DNA of 36,195 bases from HIMB11 sp965657135. GTDB lineage: Bacteria; Pseudomonadota; Alphaproteobacteria; Rhodobacterales; Rhodobacteraceae. Numbering within the stretch: position 1 is the first letter of the stretch; each line of letters opens with the position of its first letter. Made by a program: the position numbers and the translations under genes. The DNA lies in the NCBI GenBank assembly GCA_965657135.1, contig CBFHNF010000020.1, positions 1 to 36,195 on the forward strand, in the 5' to 3' direction. The notes beneath the pieces were generated by a model that saw only the letters and a program-made list of their open reading frames with translations, did no database searches and was not told the DNA's origin. This document shows positions 6,113 through 13,463 of the stretch, piece by piece.

Positions 6113-7395
6113 TATCGACGGTGACGCTCTAACCAGCCTTCTAACTTTTCAACAATCAACTCAGAGAGCGTGTCGCTTTCAATTTCATCAACCGCTTCAG
6201 CCAGAAAAGCAAGGGTTAACAAATCTGTTGCTTGATCCTTGGGAACACCGCGTGAGCAGAGATAGAACAGCGCTTCTTCATCGATTGCGCCTGATGTCGA
6301 CCCGTGAGAGCACGCAACATCATCCGCATAGATTTCCAATTCTGGTTTTGCCAGAAACTGGCTATCCTCATCCAACAACAAAGATTGACTGATTTGATAT
6401 CCATCTGTTTTCTGTGCATCGGGCTTCACAAGGATTTTCCCCTGAAACACCCCGATAGCACCATTTCGCAGCACCTTTTTAAACACCTGACGGCTTTCGC
6501 ATCCGACCGCATCATGGGTGACAAATACCGTATCATCATGATGGAATTCACCATCTCCGACCGAGGCACCTGCCACATGCGCAATCGCATCATCGCCATT
6601 TAAGCGCAGCACACATTCGTTGCGTGTCAGTGCGCCGTTTGCGCTTAATGTAAACGATTTGAAAACACTCTCTGTGCCCAAATCCGCGAAAATATGCGTG
6701 ATTTCACGTCTTTCATGATCGCGACCCTGTGTACGCACGTGATGAAAAACCGCACGATCAGCCACGAACACTTCACATGTGTTATTAAAACGTGCAGCGG
6801 CTGGACCATTTTCCAGTAGCGTCAGCTCTGCACCCTCGTCTAATTTAACCACATGGTGCAAGGTTGCATCTGTTGTTTCGTTGGTGCGGCGATAGATCAA
6901 GTTGAGCGGACGCTCGACTTTACCTGTCACGTGAATGAGGACCCCGTCAGTTGCATAGGCCGTATTCAACGCTGCGAACGGACGCGACACAGGGGTTTGA
7001 CCAATCGCCTCTAGAACACCGTACGACGCGCTAGACCAATGAGACGGCTGATTTTCTGCATCACTCAGGCGGTCAATTGTTAGATTTGCACCCGTCAAAT
7101 CATCCGACGCCTCTGCATCAAACACACCATCCACAAAGACAATTTTCAGACGGTCGATGCCGTCAAAAACTTCTGTTTCGTTGGGATCAAACACGGTCGC
7201 CGCAGGAGCCGTATCTGCATTCAGTGTCTTTGGATCCGTAAAACGCCAATATTCATCCCGCGGTGCGGGCAAACCCATTGTTTGCAAACGTTCAATTGCC
7301 GAGTCACGATTATCAGCATTCCAAGCCGTAGCTGGAACACTTAATGCCGCAACACGATCTTGTAGCCGTGATATTTTGGTTTGTGCGATGCCCAT
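6112..7395 (-). CDS. sufD: Fe-S cluster assembly protein SufD
   Basis: This is a scaffold subunit of the SufBC2D complex on which Fe-S clusters are built. The length is 427 residues, normal for SufD. The N-terminal helical part carries the PAPRDEYWRFTDPKTLN signature. The right-handed beta-helix core follows, and the C-terminal SufBD signature reads FQGKILVKPDAQKTDGYQ, then SLLLDEDSQFLAKPELEIYA, then DDVACSHGSTSGAIDEEALF. The H in CSHGST corresponds to the conserved His of SufD. The gene starts on the last base of the sufC stop (TAATG at 7395). Confidence 0.96.
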   Translation of the reverse strand: MGIAQTKISRLQDRVAALSVPATAWNADNRDSAIERLQTMGLPAPRDEYWRFTDPKTLNADTAPAATVFDPNETEVFDGIDRLKIVFVDGVFDAEASDDLTGANLTIDRLSDAENQPSHWSSASYGVLEAIGQTPVSRPFAALNTAYATDGVLIHVTGKVERPLNLIYRRTNETTDATLHHVVKLDEGAELTLLENGPAAARFNNTCEVFVADRAVFHHVRTQGRDHERREITHIFADLGTESVFKSFTLSANGALTRNECVLRLNGDDAIAHVAGASVGDGEFHHDDTVFVTHDAVGCESRQVFKKVLRNGAIGVFQGKILVKPDAQKTDGYQISQSLLLDEDSQFLAKPELEIYADDVACSHGSTSGAIDEEALFYLCSRGVPKDQATDLLTLAFLAEAVDEIESDTLSELIVEKLEGWLERHRR

Positions 7396-8150
7396 TAGGC
7401 AACCTCCGCCAAGATATCAGCATAGCCATTTTGTTCAACTTCTAGGGCCAACTCTGGACCCCCTGTTTTTACAATCCGACCATTCGCCATGATATGCACA
7501 ACGTCAGGTTTGATATGATCAAGCAAGCGTTGATAGTGTGTGATGACCAAAAATCCGCGCCCTTCGTTACGCAGGGCATTCACGCCTTCGGATACCAATT
7601 TCATGGCATCAACATCCAATCCACTGTCTGTTTCATCCAAAATGCACATTTTAGGTTCTAGCATCGCCATTTGCAAAATTTCGTTACGCTTTTTCTCACC
7701 ACCTGAAAAACCAACATTCACAGGGCGTTTTAGCATATCAGCATCAATTTTCAGTGTCTTTGCGCGTTCACGCACGACTTTCAAAAATTCTGCGGCTGAC
7801 ATTTCTTCTTCTCCACGCGCCTTACGCTGTGCGTTCACCGCTGTGCGCAGAAATGTCATGTTGCCAACACCAGGAATTTCCACAGGATATTGAAACGCTA
7901 GGAACAGACCAACTGCGGCGCGCTCTTCTGGTTCCATCTCTAACAGATCTTCACCATCAAGGGTCGCCGAACCGCCCGTGATCTCATAGCCATCTTTGCC
8001 TGATAAAACATAGGACAGTGTCGATTTCCCCGATCCGTTCGGACCCATGATAGCGTGGACTTTACCCGCCTCAACGATTAAATCGACGCCCTTCAGAATT
8101 TCTTTATCTTCCTCGGCCAAAGATACTTGTAGGTTTTTGATTTCCAACAT
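7395..8150 (-). CDS. sufC: Fe-S cluster assembly ATPase SufC
   Basis: This is the ABC-type ATPase of the SufBCD scaffold; ATP binding drives the rearrangement that allows cluster assembly. The length is 251 residues. Walker A is GPNGSGKST at 36-44, the Q-loop AFQYPVEIPG near 85-94, the signature FSGGEKKRN at 148-156, and Walker B with the typical SufC wording CILDETDSGLD at 169-179. The switch His lies in VITHYQRLL. The order sufB ... sufC-sufD is conserved, with a small unassigned gene immediately upstream. Confidence 0.97.
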   Translation of the reverse strand: MLEIKNLQVSLAEEDKEILKGVDLIVEAGKVHAIMGPNGSGKSTLSYVLSGKDGYEITGGSATLDGEDLLEMEPEERAAVGLFLAFQYPVEIPGVGNMTFLRTAVNAQRKARGEEEMSAAEFLKVVRERAKTLKIDADMLKRPVNVGFSGGEKKRNEILQMAMLEPKMCILDETDSGLDVDAMKLVSEGVNALRNEGRGFLVITHYQRLLDHIKPDVVHIMANGRIVKTGGPELALEVEQNGYADILAEVA

Positions 8151-8166
8151 GGGGTTTTCCTTTTAA

Positions 8167-8499
8167 TTAGCCTTCAAAGGCGCGTAAGTGATTGCGCAAT
8201 TCATCTCGAGCCCGATCAGCAAGCTGATCCAACTCAGAAGACGAAAGTGCACGAAGTTCATTTTTGTTTTGAGCCAACACACCCGTTCGACCGACCATGC
8301 GCTTGGCCAAAGAATTGGCAAATGTGACACGATCAACAACTGGGTGTAATATTTTGTTTTGTCCCTTGATTTCTTGTTCAACGAGTTCAACAATCAAATC
8401 AGAATATGGCGGTTTATCCAATGTGTTTGCACCCACATCCAAAACATTTGGATGTCGTGTCGCGTTTAGTGCATTGGATAAAAACTCTATCCGTTCCAT
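8167..8499 (-). CDS. Conserved-looking 110-aa hypothetical protein in suf operon
   Basis: This 110-residue soluble protein is predicted mostly helical, with an acidic C-terminal half (ELRALSSSELDQLADRARD) and no Cys or membrane segment. I do not recognise a domain. It starts at the ATG at 8499, which shares one base with the stop of the miniature YbjQ-like ORF (TAATG), and it ends 16 nt before the sufC start. This placement strongly suggests it is translated. A shorter overlapping minus-strand frame at 8163-8393 is a shadow. A role connected to Fe-S assembly is possible but rests on position only. Confidence 0.65.
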   Translation of the reverse strand: MERIEFLSNALNATRHPNVLDVGANTLDKPPYSDLIVELVEQEIKGQNKILHPVVDRVTFANSLAKRMVGRTGVLAQNKNELRALSSSELDQLADRARDELRNHLRAFEG

Positions 8500-8621
8500 T
8501 ATTGAACAATCACCACCGCTGTGCCTGACAGGGATACCATTAATATACTTTTATCGACCGCGATGCCTTGGTATTCGTGTACGCGATGTCCTTCGATGGA
8601 CTGTGTTGTTGTTATGATCAT
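8499..8621 (-). CDS. Miniature YbjQ-like protein (40 aa, internally deleted)
   Basis: The 40 residues read MIITTTQSIEGHRVHEYQGI, then AVDKSILMVSLSGTAVVIVQ. The first half matches the start of the YbjQ/UPF0145 heavy-metal-binding-like family (STTxxIEGxxVxEYxGxV). The second half matches the end of the same family (GSMLMVSVSGTAV). The roughly 65 residues that normally lie between are missing in frame. A strong ribosome binding site (GGAG, 7 nt before ATG 8621) is kept, and the stop overlaps the start of the 110-aa gene as TAATG, so the ORF is probably still translated. It could be a decayed gene kept for coupling, or a functional mini-protein; an assembly deletion is also possible. Confidence 0.65.
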   Translation of the reverse strand: MIITTTQSIEGHRVHEYQGIAVDKSILMVSLSGTAVVIVQ

Positions 8622-8680
8622 TCCTATTCTCCATCCCAATCATCATATATCAACCATATGTGATCTGTGGGACGTGACAC

Positions 8681-10198
8681 CTAGCCCACCGATCCTTCAA
8701 GTGAAATGGCAACCAACTGCTGGGCCTCCATCGCAAATTCCATCGGTAGTGCCTGAAGCACATCTTTACAAAAACCATTCACAACCAACGCCACTGCCTC
8801 TTCTTCGTCCATGCCACGCTGGCGGCAATAGAACAGTTGATCATCATCCACCTTTGATGTCGTGGCTTCGTGTTCTACGCGGCTCGAATTATTTTTCACT
8901 TCGATATAGGGTACTGTGTGGGCGCCACATTTATCCCCAATCAACAAACTGTCGCATTGTGTGTAATTGCGGCTGTTTTTAGCGCGTGGATGCATCGACA
9001 CCAATCCACGATATGTATTCTGCGCAAAACCTGCGCTGATCCCTTTGGAAACGATCCGCGACTTGGTGTTTTTGCCCAAATGGATCATCTTGGTGCCTGT
9101 ATCGGCCTGCTGGTGGTTATTCGCAATAGCAATTGAATAAAACTCACCCTGCGATTCTTCGCCACGCAAAATACACGAAGGATATTTCCATGTCACAGCA
9201 GAACCCGTTTCCACTTGCGTCCACATCACCTTTGATCGTGCACCGCGGCAATCTGCGCGTTTCGTAACAAAGTTATAGATACCGCCATTTCCGCTTTCAT
9301 CACCCGGATACCAGTTTTGAACGGTTGAATACTTAACCTCGGCATCTTCTTCGATGATAATTTCAACAACAGCGGCATGTAATTGTGCGGTATCCCGTTG
9401 CGGTGCGGTGCACCCTTCTAGGTAGGATACATATGATCCCTTGTCCGCGATGATTAAGGTGCGTTCAAACTGACCTGTGTTTTCAGCATTAATCCGGAAA
9501 TACGTCGATAGCTCCATCGGGCAACGCACGCCCGGCGGAATGTAAACGAACGACCCGTCAGAGAAGACTGCGCTGTTCAGGGTTGCATAGTAGTTATCAG
9601 AGGCAGGCACCACGGTTCCCAAGTATTTACGAACCAATTCAGGATGCTCGCGGATCGCTTCAGAAATGGAGCAGAAAATCACGCCTGCCTTTTTCAATTC
9701 CTCTTGGAACGTTGTTCCAACAGAAACAGAGTCGAAAACAGCATCAACGGCGACTTTGCGTCCTTCGGCGGGTGCGTCTTCGGCGCCATCAATACCAGCA
9801 AGGATCATTTGTTCCTTTAACGGGATGCCGAGCTTTTCATAAGTTGCCAAAAGCTTTGGATCGACTTCATCCAATGACTTGGGCTTCTCAATCATAGACT
9901 TGGGACGCGCATAGTAATATTGATCCTGAAAATCAATTTCTGGGTAATTCACCATGGCCCATTTTGGCTCATCCATCTGTGTCCAACGTTCGAACGCAGA
10001 GAGGCGCCATTCAGTCATCCACTCAGGTTCTTCATTTTTATCAGAAATCAATCGCACAATATCGGGGTTTACACCCTTGGGCGCATATTCCATTTCGATT
10101 TCAGTTTCCCAACCGTATTTGTACGTACTCACTTCACGTACGGCATCTACGGTTTCCTGATCGACGCCCTCTTTGACCTCTACTTGATCCAAAGTCAC
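8681..10198 (-). CDS. sufB: Fe-S cluster assembly protein SufB
   Basis: This is the central scaffold subunit of SufBC2D, where nascent Fe-S clusters are assembled. The length is 505 residues, typical of alphaproteobacterial SufB. Core signatures include the stretch SDNYYATLNSAVFSDGSFVY, PPGVRCPMELSTYFRIN, the YLEGCTAPQRD segment with its conserved Cys, and the C-terminal VEHEATTSKVDDDQLFYCRQ. The start is GTG at 10198, with GGGGAG 7 nt upstream; no ATG competes nearby. It follows the NifS-like desulfurase gene by 12 nt and is followed by the miniature YbjQ-like ORF. Confidence 0.97.
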   Translation of the reverse strand: MTLDQVEVKEGVDQETVDAVREVSTYKYGWETEIEMEYAPKGVNPDIVRLISDKNEEPEWMTEWRLSAFERWTQMDEPKWAMVNYPEIDFQDQYYYARPKSMIEKPKSLDEVDPKLLATYEKLGIPLKEQMILAGIDGAEDAPAEGRKVAVDAVFDSVSVGTTFQEELKKAGVIFCSISEAIREHPELVRKYLGTVVPASDNYYATLNSAVFSDGSFVYIPPGVRCPMELSTYFRINAENTGQFERTLIIADKGSYVSYLEGCTAPQRDTAQLHAAVVEIIIEEDAEVKYSTVQNWYPGDESGNGGIYNFVTKRADCRGARSKVMWTQVETGSAVTWKYPSCILRGEESQGEFYSIAIANNHQQADTGTKMIHLGKNTKSRIVSKGISAGFAQNTYRGLVSMHPRAKNSRNYTQCDSLLIGDKCGAHTVPYIEVKNNSSRVEHEATTSKVDDDQLFYCRQRGMDEEEAVALVVNGFCKDVLQALPMEFAMEAQQLVAISLEGSVG

Positions 10199-10210
10199 CT
10201 TATGGCTCCC

Positions 10211-11263
10211 CTATAATTTGGTGCCCTGACGGGCCATGAATTTTTCATATGCGGATGTCCATTTTTCAATGAACAACATTACATCGCTCTCTGTCGTTGT
10301 CGGACCAAGTGAAACACGCAACGCCGAGGCGGCAGATGTCTCATCAAATCCCATTGCCATCAAAACACGGCTAGATTTAACCTTTCCACTTGAACAGGCA
10401 GATCCTGCCGACACCGCAAGCCCTGCAAGATCCATCTGCATCACTTGTGTTTCGCCTTTCCATCCCGGGGTGATCATACACGTGGTGTTCGGCAAACGGT
10501 TTGCAGCATTCCCGACAAAAATAGTCTTATTTGACGATTGTGCAATGGCCTTTTCTAGAATGTTTCTAAGTTTTTCGACTTGACCCCAAACCCCAGCATC
10601 TAAATCGCGCATCGCTGCTTCGGCGGCAGCACCAAATCCGGCAATTCCGATGATGTTTTCCGTCCCCGAGCGGCGCCCCATTTCTTGGCCACCACCCTTC
10701 ATCTGAGCCGTAATATCGGTTCCCTTTTTCAAAACCAGCGCACCAATCCCCTTTGGTCCGCCTAATTTATGCGCCGAAACCAATGCCATTTGCACCCCAG
10801 ACCAATCGAAGGACACAGGTATTTTTCCGAATGCCTGCGTCATGTCTGACGCATATAACCCATCAGGAAGGGCCTGGATGATCCCTGTTTCTGAATTTGC
10901 CAATTGTAATGCTGATTGCTCAGCTGTGTGAACAGCAACAGTTCCATTTCGACCAACGGTTTGATCAACACTACAGTTTGCACTGACCGCTTCATGCTCG
11001 ATCTCCGAGCAGTGAATGTTTTGCCCGCTAAGGGCCAATGCTGCAGCCTCGGTCGCACCTGAGGTAAACACAATATCCGACGCTTGCGCACCAAGGGCCA
11101 CAGCAACCTGCTCGCGCGCACGCTCTAAAATCATTTTGGCCGCGCGTCCCTCTTGATGAACGGAAGATGGATTGCCGACCTCATCCATCGCCAAAAGCAT
11201 TGCGGCACGGGATTCCGGGCGCAGAGGCGCCGTTGCGTTGTAATCCAAGTAGCATCGAGACAT
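10211..11263 (-). CDS. NifS/IscS-like cysteine desulfurase
   Basis: This 350-residue class V aminotransferase releases sulfur from cysteine. The PLP lysine is K166 in SAHKLGGPKG. The catalytic loop Cys is C290 in SAGSACSSGKV, which is the NifS/IscS (group I) type of loop, unlike the SufS protein at the end of the operon. The N-terminus reads YLDYNATAPLRP, as in this family. The length is shorter than IscS (about 400) and fits the compact form found in Rhodobacterales suf operons. The start overlaps the iscR stop by one base (TGATG at 11263). Having two desulfurases of different groups in one operon suggests different sulfur acceptors or conditions. Confidence 0.93.
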   Translation of the reverse strand: MSRCYLDYNATAPLRPESRAAMLLAMDEVGNPSSVHQEGRAAKMILERAREQVAVALGAQASDIVFTSGATEAAALALSGQNIHCSEIEHEAVSANCSVDQTVGRNGTVAVHTAEQSALQLANSETGIIQALPDGLYASDMTQAFGKIPVSFDWSGVQMALVSAHKLGGPKGIGALVLKKGTDITAQMKGGGQEMGRRSGTENIIGIAGFGAAAEAAMRDLDAGVWGQVEKLRNILEKAIAQSSNKTIFVGNAANRLPNTTCMITPGWKGETQVMQMDLAGLAVSAGSACSSGKVKSSRVLMAMGFDETSAASALRVSLGPTTTESDVMLFIEKWTSAYEKFMARQGTKL

Positions 11264-11751
11264 CAGACTGTGGAACCCGCGTTTACATCATCCGCCTCGT
11301 CCACAACCGCAAACAGCGTTGGGACAGCAGGGCACGGGACGATTTCATTTTCAATCACATCTGAGAGACGCGTTTGATGCAAGAAGACGTAAACATGCGC
11401 GCTCAACCCTTCCCATATCCGATTGCTGAGGGATTGTGCTTTGCTGCCAGACTGCCCACCTTGCGCGCCCGCACCTTTGTGCAGTGCATCGATCGTTTCA
11501 TCAACTGCTGATAATATATCCACCACTCGGATTTCATGAGTTGATTTTGACAGCTTATACCCACCACCTGGCCCGCGAACCGATTCCACCAAACCACTGC
11601 GACGTAATTTCACGAACAATTGCTCTAGATAGGCCAAGGAAATATCCTGCCGACGTGAAATATCAGACAGCGTCACCAATTCATCGGTAGATTGTAGCGC
11701 AATATCACAAAGCGCCACCATAGCGTACCGACCTTTTGTGCTGAGTTTCAT
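11263..11751 (-). CDS. iscR: Rrf2-family regulator IscR
   Basis: This is the transcription factor that senses Fe-S status and controls the suf operon. The 162 residues start with the Rrf2 signature MKLSTKGRYAMVALCDIALQ, followed by the winged helix with SLAYLEQLFVKLRRSGLVES and the wing RGPGGGYKLS. The loop that holds three Cys in E. coli IscR (about residues 92-104) here reads HKGAGAQGGQSGSKAQ and has none. The only Cys are C15, in the DNA-binding domain, and C140. Rhodobacter-type IscR is known to deviate from the three-Cys scheme, so Fe-S ligation must differ or be absent. It is the first gene of the operon and lies behind an Irr-type palindrome. Confidence 0.93.
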   Translation of the reverse strand: MKLSTKGRYAMVALCDIALQSTDELVTLSDISRRQDISLAYLEQLFVKLRRSGLVESVRGPGGGYKLSKSTHEIRVVDILSAVDETIDALHKGAGAQGGQSGSKAQSLSNRIWEGLSAHVYVFLHQTRLSDVIENEIVPCPAVPTLFAVVDEADDVNAGSTV

Positions 11752-11830
11752 CTACCTACATCCGCAATTTGATTGACCTTAGGCTGATCAGGTCTTATTC
11801 CATCATGAAACCAAATACAGCCCGACTGTA

Positions 11831-11847
11831 TTTAGAATAATTCTAAG
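11831..11847. promoter_or_regulatory. Irr-type iron control element (ICE) upstream of iscR-suf
   Basis: TTTAGAA-TAA-TTCTAAG matches the ICE/Irr-box pattern TTTAGAA-N3-TTCTAAA with one end-base difference. It sits 80 nt upstream of iscR and 59 nt upstream of the divergent hydrolase gene. Irr of alphaproteobacteria uses this element to tie Fe-S gene expression to heme and iron status. The assignment is by motif only; an irr gene is not in the window. Confidence 0.75.
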
Positions 11848-11905
11848 AAGGTTGAGCTAATTTGTCAAGAATTACCAAACCCATACTGACGAGAGTAATT
11901 GCGCA

Positions 11906-12559
11906 ATGCCCGAGGTGATTTTTCCTGGTCCGGATGGACGATTAGAAGGCCGATATCATCCACAAAAGGATCGTGATGCGCCTATCGCAATTGTATTGCA
12001 CCCGCACCCCCAATTTGGCGGCACGATGAACAACAAGGTCGTGTATAATTTACACTATGCATTTTATAACATGGGCTTTACGGTTTTGCGCTTTAATTTC
12101 CGTGGTGTTGGACGATCGCAGGGCGAATACGATCAAGGCATTGGCGAACTTTCTGATGCGGCCTCTGCGTTGGATTATTTGCAATCCATGAATAATAACT
12201 CCAAACACTGCTGGGTTGCGGGCTTTAGTTTTGGGGCATGGATTGGTATGCAATTATTGATGCGCCGCCCGGAAATAACAGGGTTTATTTCGGTTGCGCC
12301 ACCTGCAAATATGTACGATTTCTCGTTCCTCGCACCCTGCCCGTCATCTGGATTGATCATCAACGGAAGCGCTGACAGAATTGCGCCACCGGCCGACACA
12401 GTATCCTTGGTGGATAAACTACATGAACAGCGCGGGATCACGATAACGCACACCGAAATGGAGGGTGCGGGCCACTTTTTTGAAGAACCGCATATGGATC
12501 CAATGATTGATCACGTTCAAACATATGTGAAACGCCGTTTGACTGAGAACACTCGGTAG
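11906..12559 (+). CDS. Alpha/beta hydrolase
   Basis: This 217-residue alpha/beta hydrolase belongs to the small cytosolic family that begins with PEVIFPGPDGRLEGRYH and HPHPQFGGTMNN (31-43). The nucleophile is S108 in GFSFGAW, the probable acid D157 in NGSADRIAPP, and the His H190 in GAGHFFEEP. No signal peptide is present, so it should act in the cytosol. The substrate cannot be read from the sequence. It is transcribed divergently from iscR and is followed after 4 nt by a small gene on the same strand, so the two are probably co-transcribed. Confidence 0.88.
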   Translation: MPEVIFPGPDGRLEGRYHPQKDRDAPIAIVLHPHPQFGGTMNNKVVYNLHYAFYNMGFTVLRFNFRGVGRSQGEYDQGIGELSDAASALDYLQSMNNNSKHCWVAGFSFGAWIGMQLLMRRPEITGFISVAPPANMYDFSFLAPCPSSGLIINGSADRIAPPADTVSLVDKLHEQRGITITHTEMEGAGHFFEEPHMDPMIDHVQTYVKRRLTENTR

Positions 12560-12563
12560 TCCA

Positions 12564-12764
12564 ATGCGCGTTGTAGAAGAGTTAGCAGACAATTTGGCCA
12601 AAGACGCCATCGAATTGGCCAATGATGATATCATCTCCGAAACGGCCAAGGTTTTGGTTGCGACATCTTCGACCATGGAAGAAGCCTATATAACGTCGAT
12701 ACGCGCGCGCCTTGCGGAACGACGCGCGCGGCGGCTTCTTGAGGAAAAAGTACAAGCGCTTTAA
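12564..12764 (+). CDS. Small helical hypothetical protein
   Basis: This 66-residue, highly charged, all-helical-looking protein has the body VEELADNLAKDAIELANDD and a basic tail RARLAERRARRLLEEK. I do not recognise a named family. It starts 4 nt after the hydrolase stop and so is very likely in the same operon. No cysteines or membrane segments are present. The strongly basic C-terminus could bind nucleic acid or a partner, but this is speculation. Confidence 0.6.
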   Translation: MRVVEELADNLAKDAIELANDDIISETAKVLVATSSTMEEAYITSIRARLAERRARRLLEEKVQAL

Positions 12765-12770
12765 CCCAGT

Positions 12771-13424
12771 TTAATCTGCAATCTGCCCAAGCAGGGTGCC
12801 ATATATACTGTCGCCTGCGAAGGCCCCGATAAAACTGTCGTTGTCAACATCTGGGGTTGCATCAAAAAATCCCCCATGCATATCAGCACGGTCGCGGCCA
12901 TAGGTGACACGCCCATTGCTGAACGTACCATCTGAATTAATTGACGCATAAACATCAACGCCACGAGCACTAGTAATAGCGGTCAAACGCGGAGCGTCAG
13001 ACCCAAAATTTATCTGCAACCCCAGCTGTGTGGTCAACTCTGAACTTTCCGTGCGCAAATTCAAATTGCCATTATATCGCAGTATTCCAGCTGATGTTGT
13101 GGGTGCAAAATCGCCTAAAACAGTGGCAAATGCTTGGCCATCATAATGACCTGCAACCGCAACATAATGCGTATCACGACGCGCCAAATAGGATTCATCG
13201 ATGCTTGTGTGCTGCGCCAGGTTATTTTGCCAATCCGGCGCAGCAAGCGTCCGCAGCACCCCATTGATTTCAAAGCGCATCGTATCCTCACCCAACAGGG
13301 TTGAACCGTCTGAGAATTCGATCGGTGCAGGGTATAACACAGGTGCCCCGACCGCACTTGATCCGCCACCACCACAACCAGCAAGGCAAAAAGCAAGACC
13401 AATATGAACGACGTTGATTTTCAT
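12771..13424 (-). CDS. Lipoprotein with TbpB-like beta-barrel features
   Basis: This 217-residue lipoprotein has a signal peptide with lipobox LAGC at about 14-17, then a Gly/Ser linker (GGGGSS). The rest is beta-rich. The C-terminal part (HGGFFDATPDVDNDSFIGAF, then AGDSIYGTLLG) resembles the eight-stranded barrel repeats of transferrin-binding-protein-B-like lipoproteins, where GxFxG/GAFAG motifs recur; the match is by eye. The start at ATG 13424 is fixed by the signal peptide. There is no clear Shine-Dalgarno, because a strong hairpin ends 3 nt upstream of the start. It follows mfd on the same strand after 39 nt. Confidence 0.65.
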   Translation of the reverse strand: MKINVVHIGLAFCLAGCGGGGSSAVGAPVLYPAPIEFSDGSTLLGEDTMRFEINGVLRTLAAPDWQNNLAQHTSIDESYLARRDTHYVAVAGHYDGQAFATVLGDFAPTTSAGILRYNGNLNLRTESSELTTQLGLQINFGSDAPRLTAITSARGVDVYASINSDGTFSNGRVTYGRDRADMHGGFFDATPDVDNDSFIGAFAGDSIYGTLLGQIAD

Positions 13425-13427
13425 AAA

Positions 13428-13457
13428 ATTTGGTTAAACTTGATAGGTTAACCAAAT
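13428..13457 (-). terminator. Hairpin between mfd and the lipoprotein gene
   Basis: ATTTGGTTAA (13428-13437) and TTAACCAAAT (13448-13457) form a perfect 10-bp stem with a 10-nt loop. On the minus strand it is followed by TTTATG, so it could terminate mfd transcripts or hide the start of the lipoprotein gene. Confidence 0.55.
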
Positions 13458-13463
13458 CCTATT

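Noticed and set aside
8521..8982. 153-codon plus-strand frame over the sufB end and the YbjQ remnant.
   Set aside because: It is antisense to well-supported genes and has low-complexity, Cys/His-rich composition.
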